The notes below the pieces were generated by a model, which saw only the letters and a program-made list of their open reading frames with translations, made no database searches and was not told the origin of the DNA. A stretch of 61,682 nt of DNA, from the NCBI GenBank assembly GCA_964504345.1, contig CAZDDX010000010.1, forward strand, positions 1 to 61,682, read 5' to 3'. Source of the DNA: CAMDTE01 sp964504345. Lineage in GTDB: Bacteria > Bacteroidota > Bacteroidia > Flavobacteriales > Schleiferiaceae. The translations under genes and the position numbers were made by a program. This document shows positions 54,601 to 61,682 of this stretch, piece after piece (position 1 is the first letter of the stretch; each line of letters opens with the position of its first letter).

Positions 54601-55026
54601 GTTGTCCGTACCATTCCAAACAAAAGGCGTGGTAAAGGTATGCGTATTCCAACCCGTAGAAGTAGTGTACGTGCTCGGGCCAAAAACAGTGGTAAAAGTA
54701 GTGGCCGGCAAATACGAGGCCGGCATTGCTGAAACAGCTGTTCCACCCATTTTAACGGTGAAGCTGCCCAAGGATGCCGGATCCGCGGCGGCTACGTTGA
54801 ACGCCACCGACGTGAACGAACCGGGAGGCATTCCCAGAGCCGTCAATTCAGAGGCTAAAACCAAATACTGTACACGACCATCCATGTAAAATGTCTTGTA
54901 CGGGGTAATGGTAGTACCGGTTGTAGTGAGCGTTCCTGTGCCCAAAGTATAGGTCTGGGCTTGAGCCGCAAAGACCAACACAAGGACAACCAAGAAACTC
55001 AGTGCTTTGTGTAAAAGCTGCTTCAT
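48688..55026 (-). CDS. Giant T9SS surface protein A (beta-helix, fibronectin-type modules, type A sorting domain)
   Basis: 2112 aa. Signal peptide MKQLLHKALSFLVVLVLVFAAQA-Q. Modules in order: end module X (about 24-200), Ig-like (205-300), parallel beta-helix (305-760, TLTIDSCTIIGGYYG-type turns), fibronectin-type, MAM/jellyroll-like (about 877-1020, FELRGNSGFGPDLFIDDFEV), fibronectin-type, second beta-helix (1130-1545), CARDB-like (about 1567-1660), Ig-like, a second X (1752-1920), PKD-like, and the type A sorting domain (2020-2112, AFPNPSNGQVAIVL...KGVYTVRVASEAGQRQIRLVLQ). The start is chosen by the signal peptide, and the ORF extends 70 codons upstream without support. A TACCTTG box (55078-55084) precedes it. 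Probable adhesin or polymer binder. Confidence 0.85.
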   Translation of the reverse strand: MKQLLHKALSFLVVLVLVFAAQAQTYTLGTGTLTTTGTTITPYKTFYMDGRVQYLVLASELTALGMPPGSFTSVAFNVAAADPASLGSFTVKMGGTAVSAMPASYLPATTFTTVFGPSTYTTSTGWNTHTFTTPFVWNGTDNVVIEVCFDNSAWTQNSTVLYGTTPFVSSYDGFADLSSSSGCTDGAITGFNLSQQSNRPNMQFGLVPATACSGTPTGGVASASLTSVCPNQNFNLSLAGQTLASGLTYQWESSTSATGPWTAITGATSTFATVSQTSDKYYRCNVTCTASSTSAASSAIQVTTLPNLAAGTYTVGPLGTYPNLTAAFAAASCGVAGPVVFNVVPFTGPYTEQLILGDIPGLSATNTITVNGNGNTIQFQSYNTNERAVIKLNGTDYVTFKNLNVRAIGQATSMFGWGVQLMNGANFNTFKNCTIQVTDSVTTFGNYAAFVCSNTATSATGTGLAASNLTIDSCTIIGGYYGLTLGGTTGTLSGLPTNNVVKNSTIRDFALYGTYALGQNGLIMKNNRITRATRTGPVSTFYGMYFGGRQVGTRIDGNRIYNPEGNFPATSTTTYAIYTSGVSGRTNQPMIICNNAVYNFNNNTGLQAGLYSFGLDTARVFNNSIVLDNALATGTSTIYGMYFSGAHNGLQLRNNITHIGNANTGTKYMLYYGTSTAVPNSNNNAFDFTGAGGTSLNIGFLGGAKATMTDWQAVTGTPDLASTTATPLFVDATVGNLMPQSGSLNNNGANTLAVVPTDILGVARTSTPDMGAWEFSPAGCTPPTLSVVSVAGGTATVSVTSPNTTPNYQYEFGPCGFTQGTGTLGTLTTNGNIVLSGLAPNTCYRVYVRSNCGTAIGQSMWVFAQFTTPCASGTMPYLEDFTTYPVQCWTQAGTQNWLHYTTGNPCIRANFWSWTSGNNGVYNTHPITISTAATVGFKWSHQFMTSYPQDGFVLRSRKVGTTTWDTLFNKNGANLNTAGGGTTTPGTFQTELIYLPASYVGSDAIFELRGNSGFGPDLFIDDFEVKAVPSCPDPVLSTTAQTSSSVSLTWANVTGTTPLKSKIIWGPTGFMTGTGAVGNVIGQINSPYTVTGLTPNTLYDFYVQDSCGTSFSNVVGPLTVKTACSSVLAGAYTVNPALPAAGTNFASLDSAVNYLNACGISAATTFTLAAGNHTKEVVLGTIKGASALRPVIFTSASAAATSINAPLGSSTVVDLNGTKHVRFNNVTLNNTAGTYVVRLRGNADSIVVENSRLLGDTTSTSITATIASTGSLTSPTTGGADVDNIFIRNNVIKGGYYGITLSGTSLTSFDNNFVIENNTMTKQYYYGMRLFYIADAVVKGNSVKSMRNTFNYAGYYYYTRNLDVESNQFMATTYGLYVYFPNYNVTVAPAANNKIINNMATGGTYPAYFYSPRYMNIYHNTFKGGTYGYYSAAATTAGQDLRELNIKNNIFAGSTNAFYQGAVYPAANNVTLDYNAYSSTGTNLAFYGGNQANLAAWQTAAATLNVNSVAGNVMFVANDDLHILGAFPNNLGANGLGVATDIDGQVRPAAGSTAPDMGADEFTPITNDAKVVALLGANGGCGSATTSVSLVIENLGLNAITSLPVLVRAQNTAGGAPQVVNTTATVNIPSLGIDTITVGTVNTYNGGVFNFVAYASLANDGRANNDTVKKFGVNFIPFEPLVNAFPDTVCAGQDSIFLSAISYPGTAYAWYPTATGGTAVAMGNPAKVSTNQNTYYVQFDSMQSNAQVGNGTTVSSSTLITPYKTFYMDGRVQYLVLASELAAAGANAGNINSVAFDVSVPAAQTLGNFTIKMGGTSLTAMAGGYVANTGFTTVFTNAAYAATAGWNVHTFTTPFLWNGSDNVIVEVCFDNSSYTSNSSVLYHTTTFASAFDGFADLATSDGCTPGAVTNGSAQSNRPNMKFNVTSTACSQIRKPVSFVNNPDVANAVYSSTQTTPGSFNFSAAGSNGDVYTWYFPGGIVANGTTASHTFPAPGGPKSVLLVVMDSTCMTVDSANFTVNSTLGLDENTLGQNVYAFPNPSNGQVAIVLEGNEAFQGRMEIINAVGQVVVARAVETAAGRNEFPMDLRDLAKGVYTVRVASEAGQRQIRLVLQ

Positions 55027-55077
55027 TTTGATTGTTTTTAAATAAAGAAAACGACGATAATTCCTGAAAGGGACGGA

Positions 55078-55084
55078 CAAGGTA
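55078..55084 (-). promoter_or_regulatory. Candidate -7 box of surface protein A
   Basis: TACCTTG, a shortened match to TAnnTTTG, on the minus strand, 51 nt before the ATG. TTTG 13 nt further upstream is too close for a standard -33 element. Confidence 0.3.
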
Positions 55085-55197
55085 GCCATTTTTGTTGCAA
55101 ACGTTTGACGAAATGAAGCAATTTTGTTCAAATTGTTGAAAACTTTTATTCGCCGGCGGTGTTGGGGGTGGCGTGCGACGAAACCCAGCGGTGAAAT

Positions 55198-55232
55198 GAA
55201 AAATGGGCTGCCCACCTCGTGGACAGCCCATT
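55198..55232 (-). terminator. Terminator of surface protein B
   Basis: Stem AATGGGCTGTCCAC/GTGGGCAGCCCATT (one mismatch) with a GAG loop, then a T-rich tail, 24 nt after the stop codon. Confidence 0.8.
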
Positions 55233-55256
55233 GCAAAAAGCTAAAAATTCGACGAG

Positions 55257-58200
55257 TTACTGGAGCACCACGCGCAGTACTGTTGAGCCTTCGGAACTCA
55301 AAACGCGCAACTGGTAGATACCCTTGGATAAATCACCCAAGTTCAATGGATGGTGGTACACACCAGAATCCTTGGCAAACGTTTGCGCCAACACAACCTG
55401 ACCCAAAGGATTAACCAACTCCACGCTTCCTTCCAAAGCACTGCCTTCAAAGACCAATTGAACGAGGCCATTGCTTGGATTGGGATAAACCTGAACGGCC
55501 TGATCCAAACCAAACTCGTTCAAGCCAATGGTTGAGTTGACCACCGTAACGGTGGAATCCACCGTGCCGCAGACGGTATCGTTTACTACCAAGGTGACGG
55601 TGAATGCTCCCCCGTTGGCGTAGGTTGTGGATGCCGTTGGGCCCGACGCCGTTAAGCCGTTGCCGAAGGTCCATTGATACAGGTGCCCGTTGCTGCCGGT
55701 TGAACCGAAGTTAAACTGTCCGGGTACCGTTTGCGTTGCCGACCCAATCACGGCTTTAGCGGTATCCGTAGAAACGGCAAACGACACTTCCTTACGGATC
55801 TCGGAGCAGCCAACGGTACCGTAGTACACTTGACCGTTCCAGTTTCTTGGGCTAAGGGTTGGATTCGGAAAAGTTCCGGCTCGTCCTTCGGTAATGATCA
55901 AGTCGTTGTTGGTAAACCAAGGTGTGACGCCTTGTATACCCGAACCTGTGTTGTACTGAACGGTTCCCGTCGATCTTCCAACATAAAAGCCATAGGTGGC
56001 ACCGGTTGGAATAGTGACACTAACCGGAAGGTAGCCCGTGGCTTTGCTTGGGGTAAGATTGACATTTCCCGATGCCAACAACGTCCAAGAAGCAGCTGGC
56101 TGCGTCAAATAATCCCCGGGAGTGAAATGAATGATCAAGGGAACATTGGTTCCCGCAGTATTACCCGAACCAGGGCCTTGTGCAAACCCTGTAATGTTCA
56201 AAGGACCCCCAGAAGTATTAATTATATTGAACATAACTCCCGCTCCACCATTACCACCGGTCAACGAAGTTTGCGCCGAGTCTGCCGTATTGAGGTACTG
56301 AACGAAATAACTGTTCTGACCGGTAGCGGCCACTTTGTAGGTATTTCCTTCCGCCAACTTTACGGTGTCCGTGGCGCTTCCATACCAACCGTAGACCGTT
56401 CCTGGAACTGGAATTGCTGCCAACAAAACGGAGTCCACACCGGGACAAACGCTATCCACCAATCCAGTTGTAACGGGTTCAAACGGAAGGAAATTAACAC
56501 CGACTAGGGTGGTTGTATCGTTGCTCGTGCGACCGTCGTTGGCCAAGGACGTGTAGCCCTTGAAATCCCAAGTTCCCCCCGCGTAGGTATTGATGCTGCC
56601 TACGGTCAAGGTGTCTCGGGACAGTGGCAAGAGACTACCGGAGAACGATGCGGTAAGGTTCACCGTGGCGCCGGAAGGTTGGGTAACGCGAATGGTACCT
56701 GGCATGGAAACAATGGGGTTCATACCAAAGTTCTCAAACACCAAGGACAAGGTGGTGGTGGAATCCCCACAACCCCCTTTGGCGCCCACAATGGAAATCA
56801 ACTTGGCGTCGTTGGCAATGGGGGTAAATTCATCCGCACCCATGTCCGGAGCGGTTGACCCTGCTGCTGGACGAACTTGGCCGTCGATGTCCGTATTCAC
56901 ACCCAAACCGTTAACGCCCAAGTCGTTCGGGAACGAACCCACAACGTGGAAGTCCGACGGACTGTTGAACACCACCGAACCGGCCACAGAATTAGCATTC
57001 AAAGTGGGGAATGCCGTTTGCCAAGCGGCAAGGGTGGCACGAGCTGCGCCGTAGAACGCCAAACCACTGGATCCAGCTTGGTACGCGTTGTAATCCAATT
57101 GGCTGTTTTGCGCCGTTGTAAACGCGGTTACTTGATAGTACGGGAACGTAGTACCAGTGAAAATGTTGTTGCGGATATCCAGGTTTCGAATTTCCTGACC
57201 CGCCGTGGTGACCCCGGTTAAATAGAACCCATTGGTTCCGCCCACGCAGGTGTTGTGGTAGAACTTGTAATCCCGCAAACTGTAGGCATAAAAAGCGTAG
57301 GTATTGCCCTTCAGCATGTTGTTCACAATGCGGTTCGCAGGTATTGTTCCGGTGATCTGGAAGTTCGGGTAGAACATGTACAAGCCATAACCCTGCGCGT
57401 TCATGAAGTTTCCTTCGATGTCCACATTCCGGGTGTAGTAAACGTACATGCCGTACGAAGCAGTAATACGCGACTGGTCAAAGCGATTGTTTTTGATGAC
57501 CATATCCTCCAAACCGTACAAGCGCATGCCGTAGTAGTACTGCTTCAGCAACGTATTGCCTTCAATCAAAAAGCCTTTGTCGTACACAGTGGTTGAAATG
57601 CCGCCCAATGCAATACCGTAGTAGGCACCCTTGATGACGTTGTTCTTGATGGTGATGTAGTCTACATCCGATCCTAAAGTAGTAGGCGACGTTGTTGAAC
57701 CTGACGAGAATACCGCTGCTGAAACCGCCGTGCCTGTGGTGTCTGAGATGATGATGTTATTCTCAACAACGTTAGAATCAGCATTACTCAAGAACCGAAC
57801 GACACCACCCGCGGTGTTGATCATGCGCAGGTTTTTCAAAGCAACGTTGCGTGCACCGTTCAACGTGAATACAGAAGCCGTTCCCAAAGGTGCTGTTATA
57901 GTTGCCAAACCAGCTGTACCGCCGTTGATGGTAACCGTATTCAGCGGCGAGGAACCCGGAATGTCCGTGAGTGTGAATTCACCCGTGTACGACCCAGCAG
58001 CCAAATTAAAGGTTACGGGGCCGGTGATGCCGCACGCACTAACGTACTGCATGGCTGAGTCCAGCGCTTGGAAGTTAAAACCCACCGCAGGCAAGGCTCC
58101 GTTGACGGTGTAGGTACCGTTCAAGGAGGTAACACAATTCGTCTTAACGGTCAAAGGACCAACAACGTTTGAGAAGCTCGTTCCGCAGGAATCTTGAACA

Positions 58201-61200
58201 TAGAAATCGTACAGGGTATTGGGCTGGAGACCGGTTACGGTGTACGGGCTGTTGATTTGGTTCACTACCGTTCCCGAAACACCGGTTCCGCTCAAAAAGC
58301 CCGCTGGGCCCCAAATGATTTTGGATTTGAGCGGCGCGATACCCGGAACGTTGGCCCAAGAAAGACTGACCGAGTTGGAGGTCTTGTTGGTGCTGACCAA
58401 TACCGGGTCCGGGCAGGACGGTACTTGTTTTACTTCAAAATCATCAATAAACAAATCTGGACCAAAACCAGAGTTTCCGCGTAGCTCAAAGACTACATCG
58501 CCGCCCACATACGAAGCAGGCAGGTAAATCAATTCCGTTTTGAACGTTCCGGGTACCGTGGTACCTCCACCGGTGGTGTTAAACGTGGGGCCTACCTTAT
58601 TGAACAAAGTATCCCAAGCCGTTGTGCCCACCTTGCGCGAACGCAGAATGAACTGGTCCAAAGGATACGTGGTATTGAACTGGTGGGACCATTTGAACCC
58701 TACGGTTGCTGCTGTGGAAATGGTGATGGGCTGGGTGGAGTAAATTGCATTGTTGCCTGAAGTCCAAGACCAAAAATTGGCTCGAAGGCTTGGGTTGCCC
58801 GTGGTGTAGTGCATCCAGTTCTGGGTTCCGGACTGAGTCCAACATTGAACCGGGAAGGTGGTGAATTGCTCCAAGTACGGCATGGTTCCACTGGCGCACG
58901 GGGTAGTAAACTGAATGGGAATCCACATGCTGGTACCCGTGGTTGTGCCGCAATCCGTGCGAACAAACACTTGGTAGCACGTATTGGGCATTAAGCCGGT
59001 CACACTGATGGTGCCGTTACCGTTTAAGGTGCCAATGGTACCAGTTCCCTGGGTGAAGCCGCAGGGACCGTATTCGTATTGGTACAGCGGAGTGGTCACC
59101 GTAGAAGAAACCGAAATCGTTGCCGAACCTCCAGCATTGGTCAACAACGAAAGTGTTGGAGGTGTACAACCAGTTGGCGTGAATTCGTAAGCACCGATGT
59201 CTGGTGTGGCCGTACGAGCTACACCTAAGATATCGGTGGGCACGTATTGCAAAGTATTGGCGCCGTTGTTGTTCAAGGCTCCAGACTGCGGCATCAAATT
59301 ACCAGTCGTTGCCGAGGTAAACAAAGGAACCGTTACCTGCGATGCAAGGTCAGGCGTTCCGGCCGAGGCCTGCCAATTGGCCAACGTCGCTTTTGCGTTG
59401 CTCAGGAATCCAATGTTATTGGACGTACCACCCGCTCCCGTGAAATCAAATACGTTGTTGTTGGAATTGGGAACTGCCGTTGCTGTACCGTAGTACAGCA
59501 TGTACTTTGTTCCCGTGTTGGCGTTGCCAATGTGAATGACGTTGTTGCGCACCACCGCCTGGGAGGCAACCCCAGAGATATAAATTCCATAAATAAGGCT
59601 GGTACCGGCTGCTAAGTCATTGTCCAGCACAATTGTATTGTTCACAATTTGCGCGGAGTCCAAGGAAAGCATGTAGATACCGCCTTGAATACCGGCATTG
59701 TTGCGAATGTTGTAAACGACGTTGTTGCAAAAAACAACGGGTGCATTTCCACGCCCAACCGTAGAACTTCCATAAATCGGATAGGTTGAGGTGCTTGTAG
59801 CCGGAAAGTTTCCTTCGGGGTTGTGGATTTTGTTTCCGTCGAACCGACTGCCAATGTGACGGCCTGCTGTATACAAACCGTAAAAAGTAGACACCGTTCC
59901 TGACCGGGTTGCACGGTTGATGGTGTTGTTTTTAAACAACAAATTATTTTGCCCCAAGGTGTAGGCTCCATAGATGTAAAAATCACGAATAACCGTGTTT
60001 TTAACCACGTTGTTGCTGGGAAGACCCACCGTAGTTCCAGAGATCCCTCCTAACGTAAGACCGTAGTATCCTCCAATGATGGTGCACGAGTCAATCAATA
60101 AATTGGACGCTGCTAATCCGGTACCCGTTGCAGAGGTTGGGGTGTTCGAACAAATAAAACCGCCAAAGTTCAAACTGGTTACGGAATCCGTAGCCTGTAC
60201 AGTACAGTTCTTAAAGGTATTGTTGTTCGCACCGTTCATGAGGTGAACGCCGTATCCGAATTGCGTCGTCAACTGCCCAATTGCCCGGATATTCAGGTTC
60301 TTGATGGTCAAGAAATCCGTTCCGTTCAACTTCAATACCGCGCGCTCGTTGGTATTGTTGGACTTGAACTGAAGCGTGTTGTTGTTGCCGTTTACGGTAA
60401 TGGTATTGGTGGCGGACATTCCGGGAATCTGTCCCAAAATAATTTGCTCCGTGTAGGGGCCACTAAAAGGTTGAATATTAAATACTACCGGACCCGCAAC
60501 ACCGCAAGATGCAGCGGCAAAGGCGGCTGTTAAGTTGGGATACGTTCCGGTAGGACCTACGGTGTACGTTCCTGCGGCCAAGTTGGGAAGAGTGGTTACC
60601 TGAACCGGTAGGGATTGCGCTACCCCACCGCCATTGGTGCAGGTAATTTCGCAACGGTACCAAGTATCAACGGTTTGCGACACCGTTGCGGCACCGGCTG
60701 TGGCGCCAGCTACGTTGGTCCAAGGACCTGCAGACGTTGAGGCCGTTTGCCATTGGTAGGTTAATCCACCCGCCAAAGCCGCACCGGTAAGGGTTAGGTT
60801 GAAATTTTGATTGGGACAAACTGCCGTAGAAGAAGCAGTTGCGGTACCCGGTGTTGGAATTCCCGAACAAGCTGCTTGCGGGATGTAGGTGATGGAGCCA
60901 CAAAATGCACGTGATGCAATCCAGCCCGTCAGCGTACCACCAAAGCCATTGGGCATGGTGTTAACCGAAACACTACCGTCCGTAAAGGTGGACTGCGTAC
61001 CGGTTACCCAAGACATGTAGCGCGTGGATAATGTACCCGTGGCGTTCACACAAATCCCCACAGGCGTACTTGCCGGCAAAGCCAACATATCTGAACCAAA
61101 AGGAATTGCAGCAGCTGTTGTATTGCCTCCACTTGTAGCTGTGGCTGACTTAAAAAGAACCCAACCGTTGGCTGTAGTTATGGACGGAGTAGTTTGCCCC

Positions 61201-61433
61201 GCAGGCAATACGCCACCCAATCGGTACCAAATTTCTACCGTACCCGATGTTCCTGCTGCAGCGGAGAAAACGTTGGACATCCCAGTAACGAAAATCGGCT
61301 GATTCGAATTGATTTCGAAGGTAATTACCGACGACCCATTGTTCGGCGTGGTGGCCGGCATGGTGGAAATGGTGACCTGACCAAATACGGCCAAGCTCAA
61401 TGCACTAAACGCAATGGATAGAAATTTCCTCAT
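55257..61433 (-). CDS. Giant T9SS surface protein B (paralogue of A)
   Basis: 2058 aa. Signal peptide MRKFLSIAFSALSLAVFG-Q. Same module order as protein A: end module X (about 19-190), Ig-like, beta-helix (284-740), fibronectin-type, MAM-like (848-1000), fibronectin-type, beta-helix (1106-1520), CARDB-like (about 1541), Ig-like, second X (1726-1890), PKD-like, type A sorting domain (1968-2058, VYPNPSNGLVQLVF...KGIYQLRVLSSEGSTVLRVVLQ). Its X module is unlike that of A but occurs in two divergent copies at the same two places. Middle regions are strongly similar to A. Upstream promoter not found. Confidence 0.85.
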   Translation of the reverse strand: MRKFLSIAFSALSLAVFGQVTISTMPATTPNNGSSVITFEINSNQPIFVTGMSNVFSAAAGTSGTVEIWYRLGGVLPAGQTTPSITTANGWVLFKSATATSGGNTTAAAIPFGSDMLALPASTPVGICVNATGTLSTRYMSWVTGTQSTFTDGSVSVNTMPNGFGGTLTGWIASRAFCGSITYIPQAACSGIPTPGTATASSTAVCPNQNFNLTLTGAALAGGLTYQWQTASTSAGPWTNVAGATAGAATVSQTVDTWYRCEITCTNGGGVAQSLPVQVTTLPNLAAGTYTVGPTGTYPNLTAAFAAASCGVAGPVVFNIQPFSGPYTEQIILGQIPGMSATNTITVNGNNNTLQFKSNNTNERAVLKLNGTDFLTIKNLNIRAIGQLTTQFGYGVHLMNGANNNTFKNCTVQATDSVTSLNFGGFICSNTPTSATGTGLAASNLLIDSCTIIGGYYGLTLGGISGTTVGLPSNNVVKNTVIRDFYIYGAYTLGQNNLLFKNNTINRATRSGTVSTFYGLYTAGRHIGSRFDGNKIHNPEGNFPATSTSTYPIYGSSTVGRGNAPVVFCNNVVYNIRNNAGIQGGIYMLSLDSAQIVNNTIVLDNDLAAGTSLIYGIYISGVASQAVVRNNVIHIGNANTGTKYMLYYGTATAVPNSNNNVFDFTGAGGTSNNIGFLSNAKATLANWQASAGTPDLASQVTVPLFTSATTGNLMPQSGALNNNGANTLQYVPTDILGVARTATPDIGAYEFTPTGCTPPTLSLLTNAGGSATISVSSTVTTPLYQYEYGPCGFTQGTGTIGTLNGNGTISVTGLMPNTCYQVFVRTDCGTTTGTSMWIPIQFTTPCASGTMPYLEQFTTFPVQCWTQSGTQNWMHYTTGNPSLRANFWSWTSGNNAIYSTQPITISTAATVGFKWSHQFNTTYPLDQFILRSRKVGTTAWDTLFNKVGPTFNTTGGGTTVPGTFKTELIYLPASYVGGDVVFELRGNSGFGPDLFIDDFEVKQVPSCPDPVLVSTNKTSNSVSLSWANVPGIAPLKSKIIWGPAGFLSGTGVSGTVVNQINSPYTVTGLQPNTLYDFYVQDSCGTSFSNVVGPLTVKTNCVTSLNGTYTVNGALPAVGFNFQALDSAMQYVSACGITGPVTFNLAAGSYTGEFTLTDIPGSSPLNTVTINGGTAGLATITAPLGTASVFTLNGARNVALKNLRMINTAGGVVRFLSNADSNVVENNIIISDTTGTAVSAAVFSSGSTTSPTTLGSDVDYITIKNNVIKGAYYGIALGGISTTVYDKGFLIEGNTLLKQYYYGMRLYGLEDMVIKNNRFDQSRITASYGMYVYYTRNVDIEGNFMNAQGYGLYMFYPNFQITGTIPANRIVNNMLKGNTYAFYAYSLRDYKFYHNTCVGGTNGFYLTGVTTAGQEIRNLDIRNNIFTGTTFPYYQVTAFTTAQNSQLDYNAYQAGSSGLAFYGAARATLAAWQTAFPTLNANSVAGSVVFNSPSDFHVVGSFPNDLGVNGLGVNTDIDGQVRPAAGSTAPDMGADEFTPIANDAKLISIVGAKGGCGDSTTTLSLVFENFGMNPIVSMPGTIRVTQPSGATVNLTASFSGSLLPLSRDTLTVGSINTYAGGTWDFKGYTSLANDGRTSNDTTTLVGVNFLPFEPVTTGLVDSVCPGVDSVLLAAIPVPGTVYGWYGSATDTVKLAEGNTYKVAATGQNSYFVQYLNTADSAQTSLTGGNGGAGVMFNIINTSGGPLNITGFAQGPGSGNTAGTNVPLIIHFTPGDYLTQPAASWTLLASGNVNLTPSKATGYLPVSVTIPTGATYGFYVGRSTGTVQYNTGSGIQGVTPWFTNNDLIITEGRAGTFPNPTLSPRNWNGQVYYGTVGCSEIRKEVSFAVSTDTAKAVIGSATQTVPGQFNFGSTGSNGHLYQWTFGNGLTASGPTASTTYANGGAFTVTLVVNDTVCGTVDSTVTVVNSTIGLNEFGLDQAVQVYPNPSNGLVQLVFEGSALEGSVELVNPLGQVVLAQTFAKDSGVYHHPLNLGDLSKGIYQLRVLSSEGSTVLRVVLQ

Positions 61434-61551
61434 GGTCTTCTACAGTTATTTTAGGACTAAAAGGCTAATCTAATCAATAAAAATTTACCAATCGGAAGGA
61501 GTTCGTCGTCATCGGGTATTAATAATCCACATTGCGATATTTCAAATTCTG

Positions 61552-61582
61552 TTGTGCACGGAGAAACTAAGTAGTATCTTCG
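61552..61582 (+). promoter_or_regulatory. Promoter of tRNA-Pro(TGG)
   Basis: -33 TTGT (61552-61555), 19-nt spacer, -7 TATCTTCG (61575-61582). Confidence 0.5.
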
Positions 61583-61618
61583 CGCCTCCAATTAAAGACC
61601 GATATGTCTTTATGAAGA

Positions 61619-61682
<64 letters not shown>

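Noticed and set aside
55027..55236. 70-codon N-terminal extension of surface protein A
   Set aside because: A clear signal peptide begins at the ATG at 55026, and the upstream stretch contains the promoter box and the neighbouring terminator.
49000..61000. Repetitive pattern of the two surface genes as a CRISPR or tandem-repeat array
   Set aside because: The repeats are protein-level modules with diverged codons; no regular direct repeat with unique spacers exists.

Overview
The window is chromosomal DNA of a Bacteroidota bacterium, most likely a member of the Flavobacteriia or a close relative. The evidence is a DnaE with an N-terminal proofreading exonuclease, the rpmB-rpmG-DUF4295-ftsY-rimO gene order, the BT_3928/DUF1599 pair, secreted proteins with type IX secretion (T9SS) type A C-terminal sorting domains, and recurrent TAnnTTTG -7 promoter boxes. 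The coding DNA is GC-richer than in many Flavobacteriia, so I make no genus call.

Region 1 (1-10.5 kb, minus strand) is a housekeeping block: rpmB, rpmG and DUF4295, a terminator, then ftsY, AMP nucleosidase, rimO, dnaE, a MORN-type protein and mnmA (cut by the window edge). cinA lies upstream on the same strand. Region 2 (10.5-14.2 kb, plus strand) holds a 700-aa lipoprotein followed by a DUF5723-type outer-membrane barrel, closed by a terminator.

Region 3 (14.39-17.89 kb) is a small AT-rich integrated element. It sits at the 3' end of an intact tRNA-Arg(ACG) gene and is bounded by a 57-bp direct repeat of that tRNA. It contains a decayed tyrosine integrase, an unrecognised two-TM 358-aa protein with its own promoter, and a DUF5681 (terminase-small-subunit-like) gene.

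Region 4 (18-34.5 kb): a minus-strand operon runs DUF1599, BT_3928-like DoxX/thioredoxin-fold protein, an orphan OppB/DppB-like permease, tpiA, prmA, and a 1497-aa exported protein of unknown function. folP is divergent from it. A second minus-strand operon holds surE, a small membrane protein, an LpxB-SpoIID fusion and comEC. A zinc metallopeptidase and a GNAT acetyltransferase follow on the plus strand.

Region 5 (34.5-48.6 kb): a GlcD-type FAD oxidase is divergent from a DPP-IV-like peptidase, which is followed by two tandem POT/PTR peptide transporters. Together the last three look like a peptide-utilisation set: peptidase, then di/tripeptide uptake. Then come an NrtR-like Nudix regulator, a LamG/SprB-repeat T9SS protein, an exported protein of unknown function, tRNA-Pro(GGG), trxB, a DEAD-box RNA helicase with a structured leader, and RNase P RNA.

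Region 6 (48.7-61.4 kb) is two giant tandem paralogous T9SS surface proteins with parallel beta-helix and fibronectin-type modules. The start of tRNA-Pro(TGG) closes the window.

The points I consider most worth a second look are the LpxB-SpoIID fusion, the element and its unknown membrane cargo, the matched end modules of the two surface giants, several promoters whose -7 box lies 3-6 nt from the start codon (implying leaderless mRNAs), and an attenuator-like leader on the RNA helicase gene.
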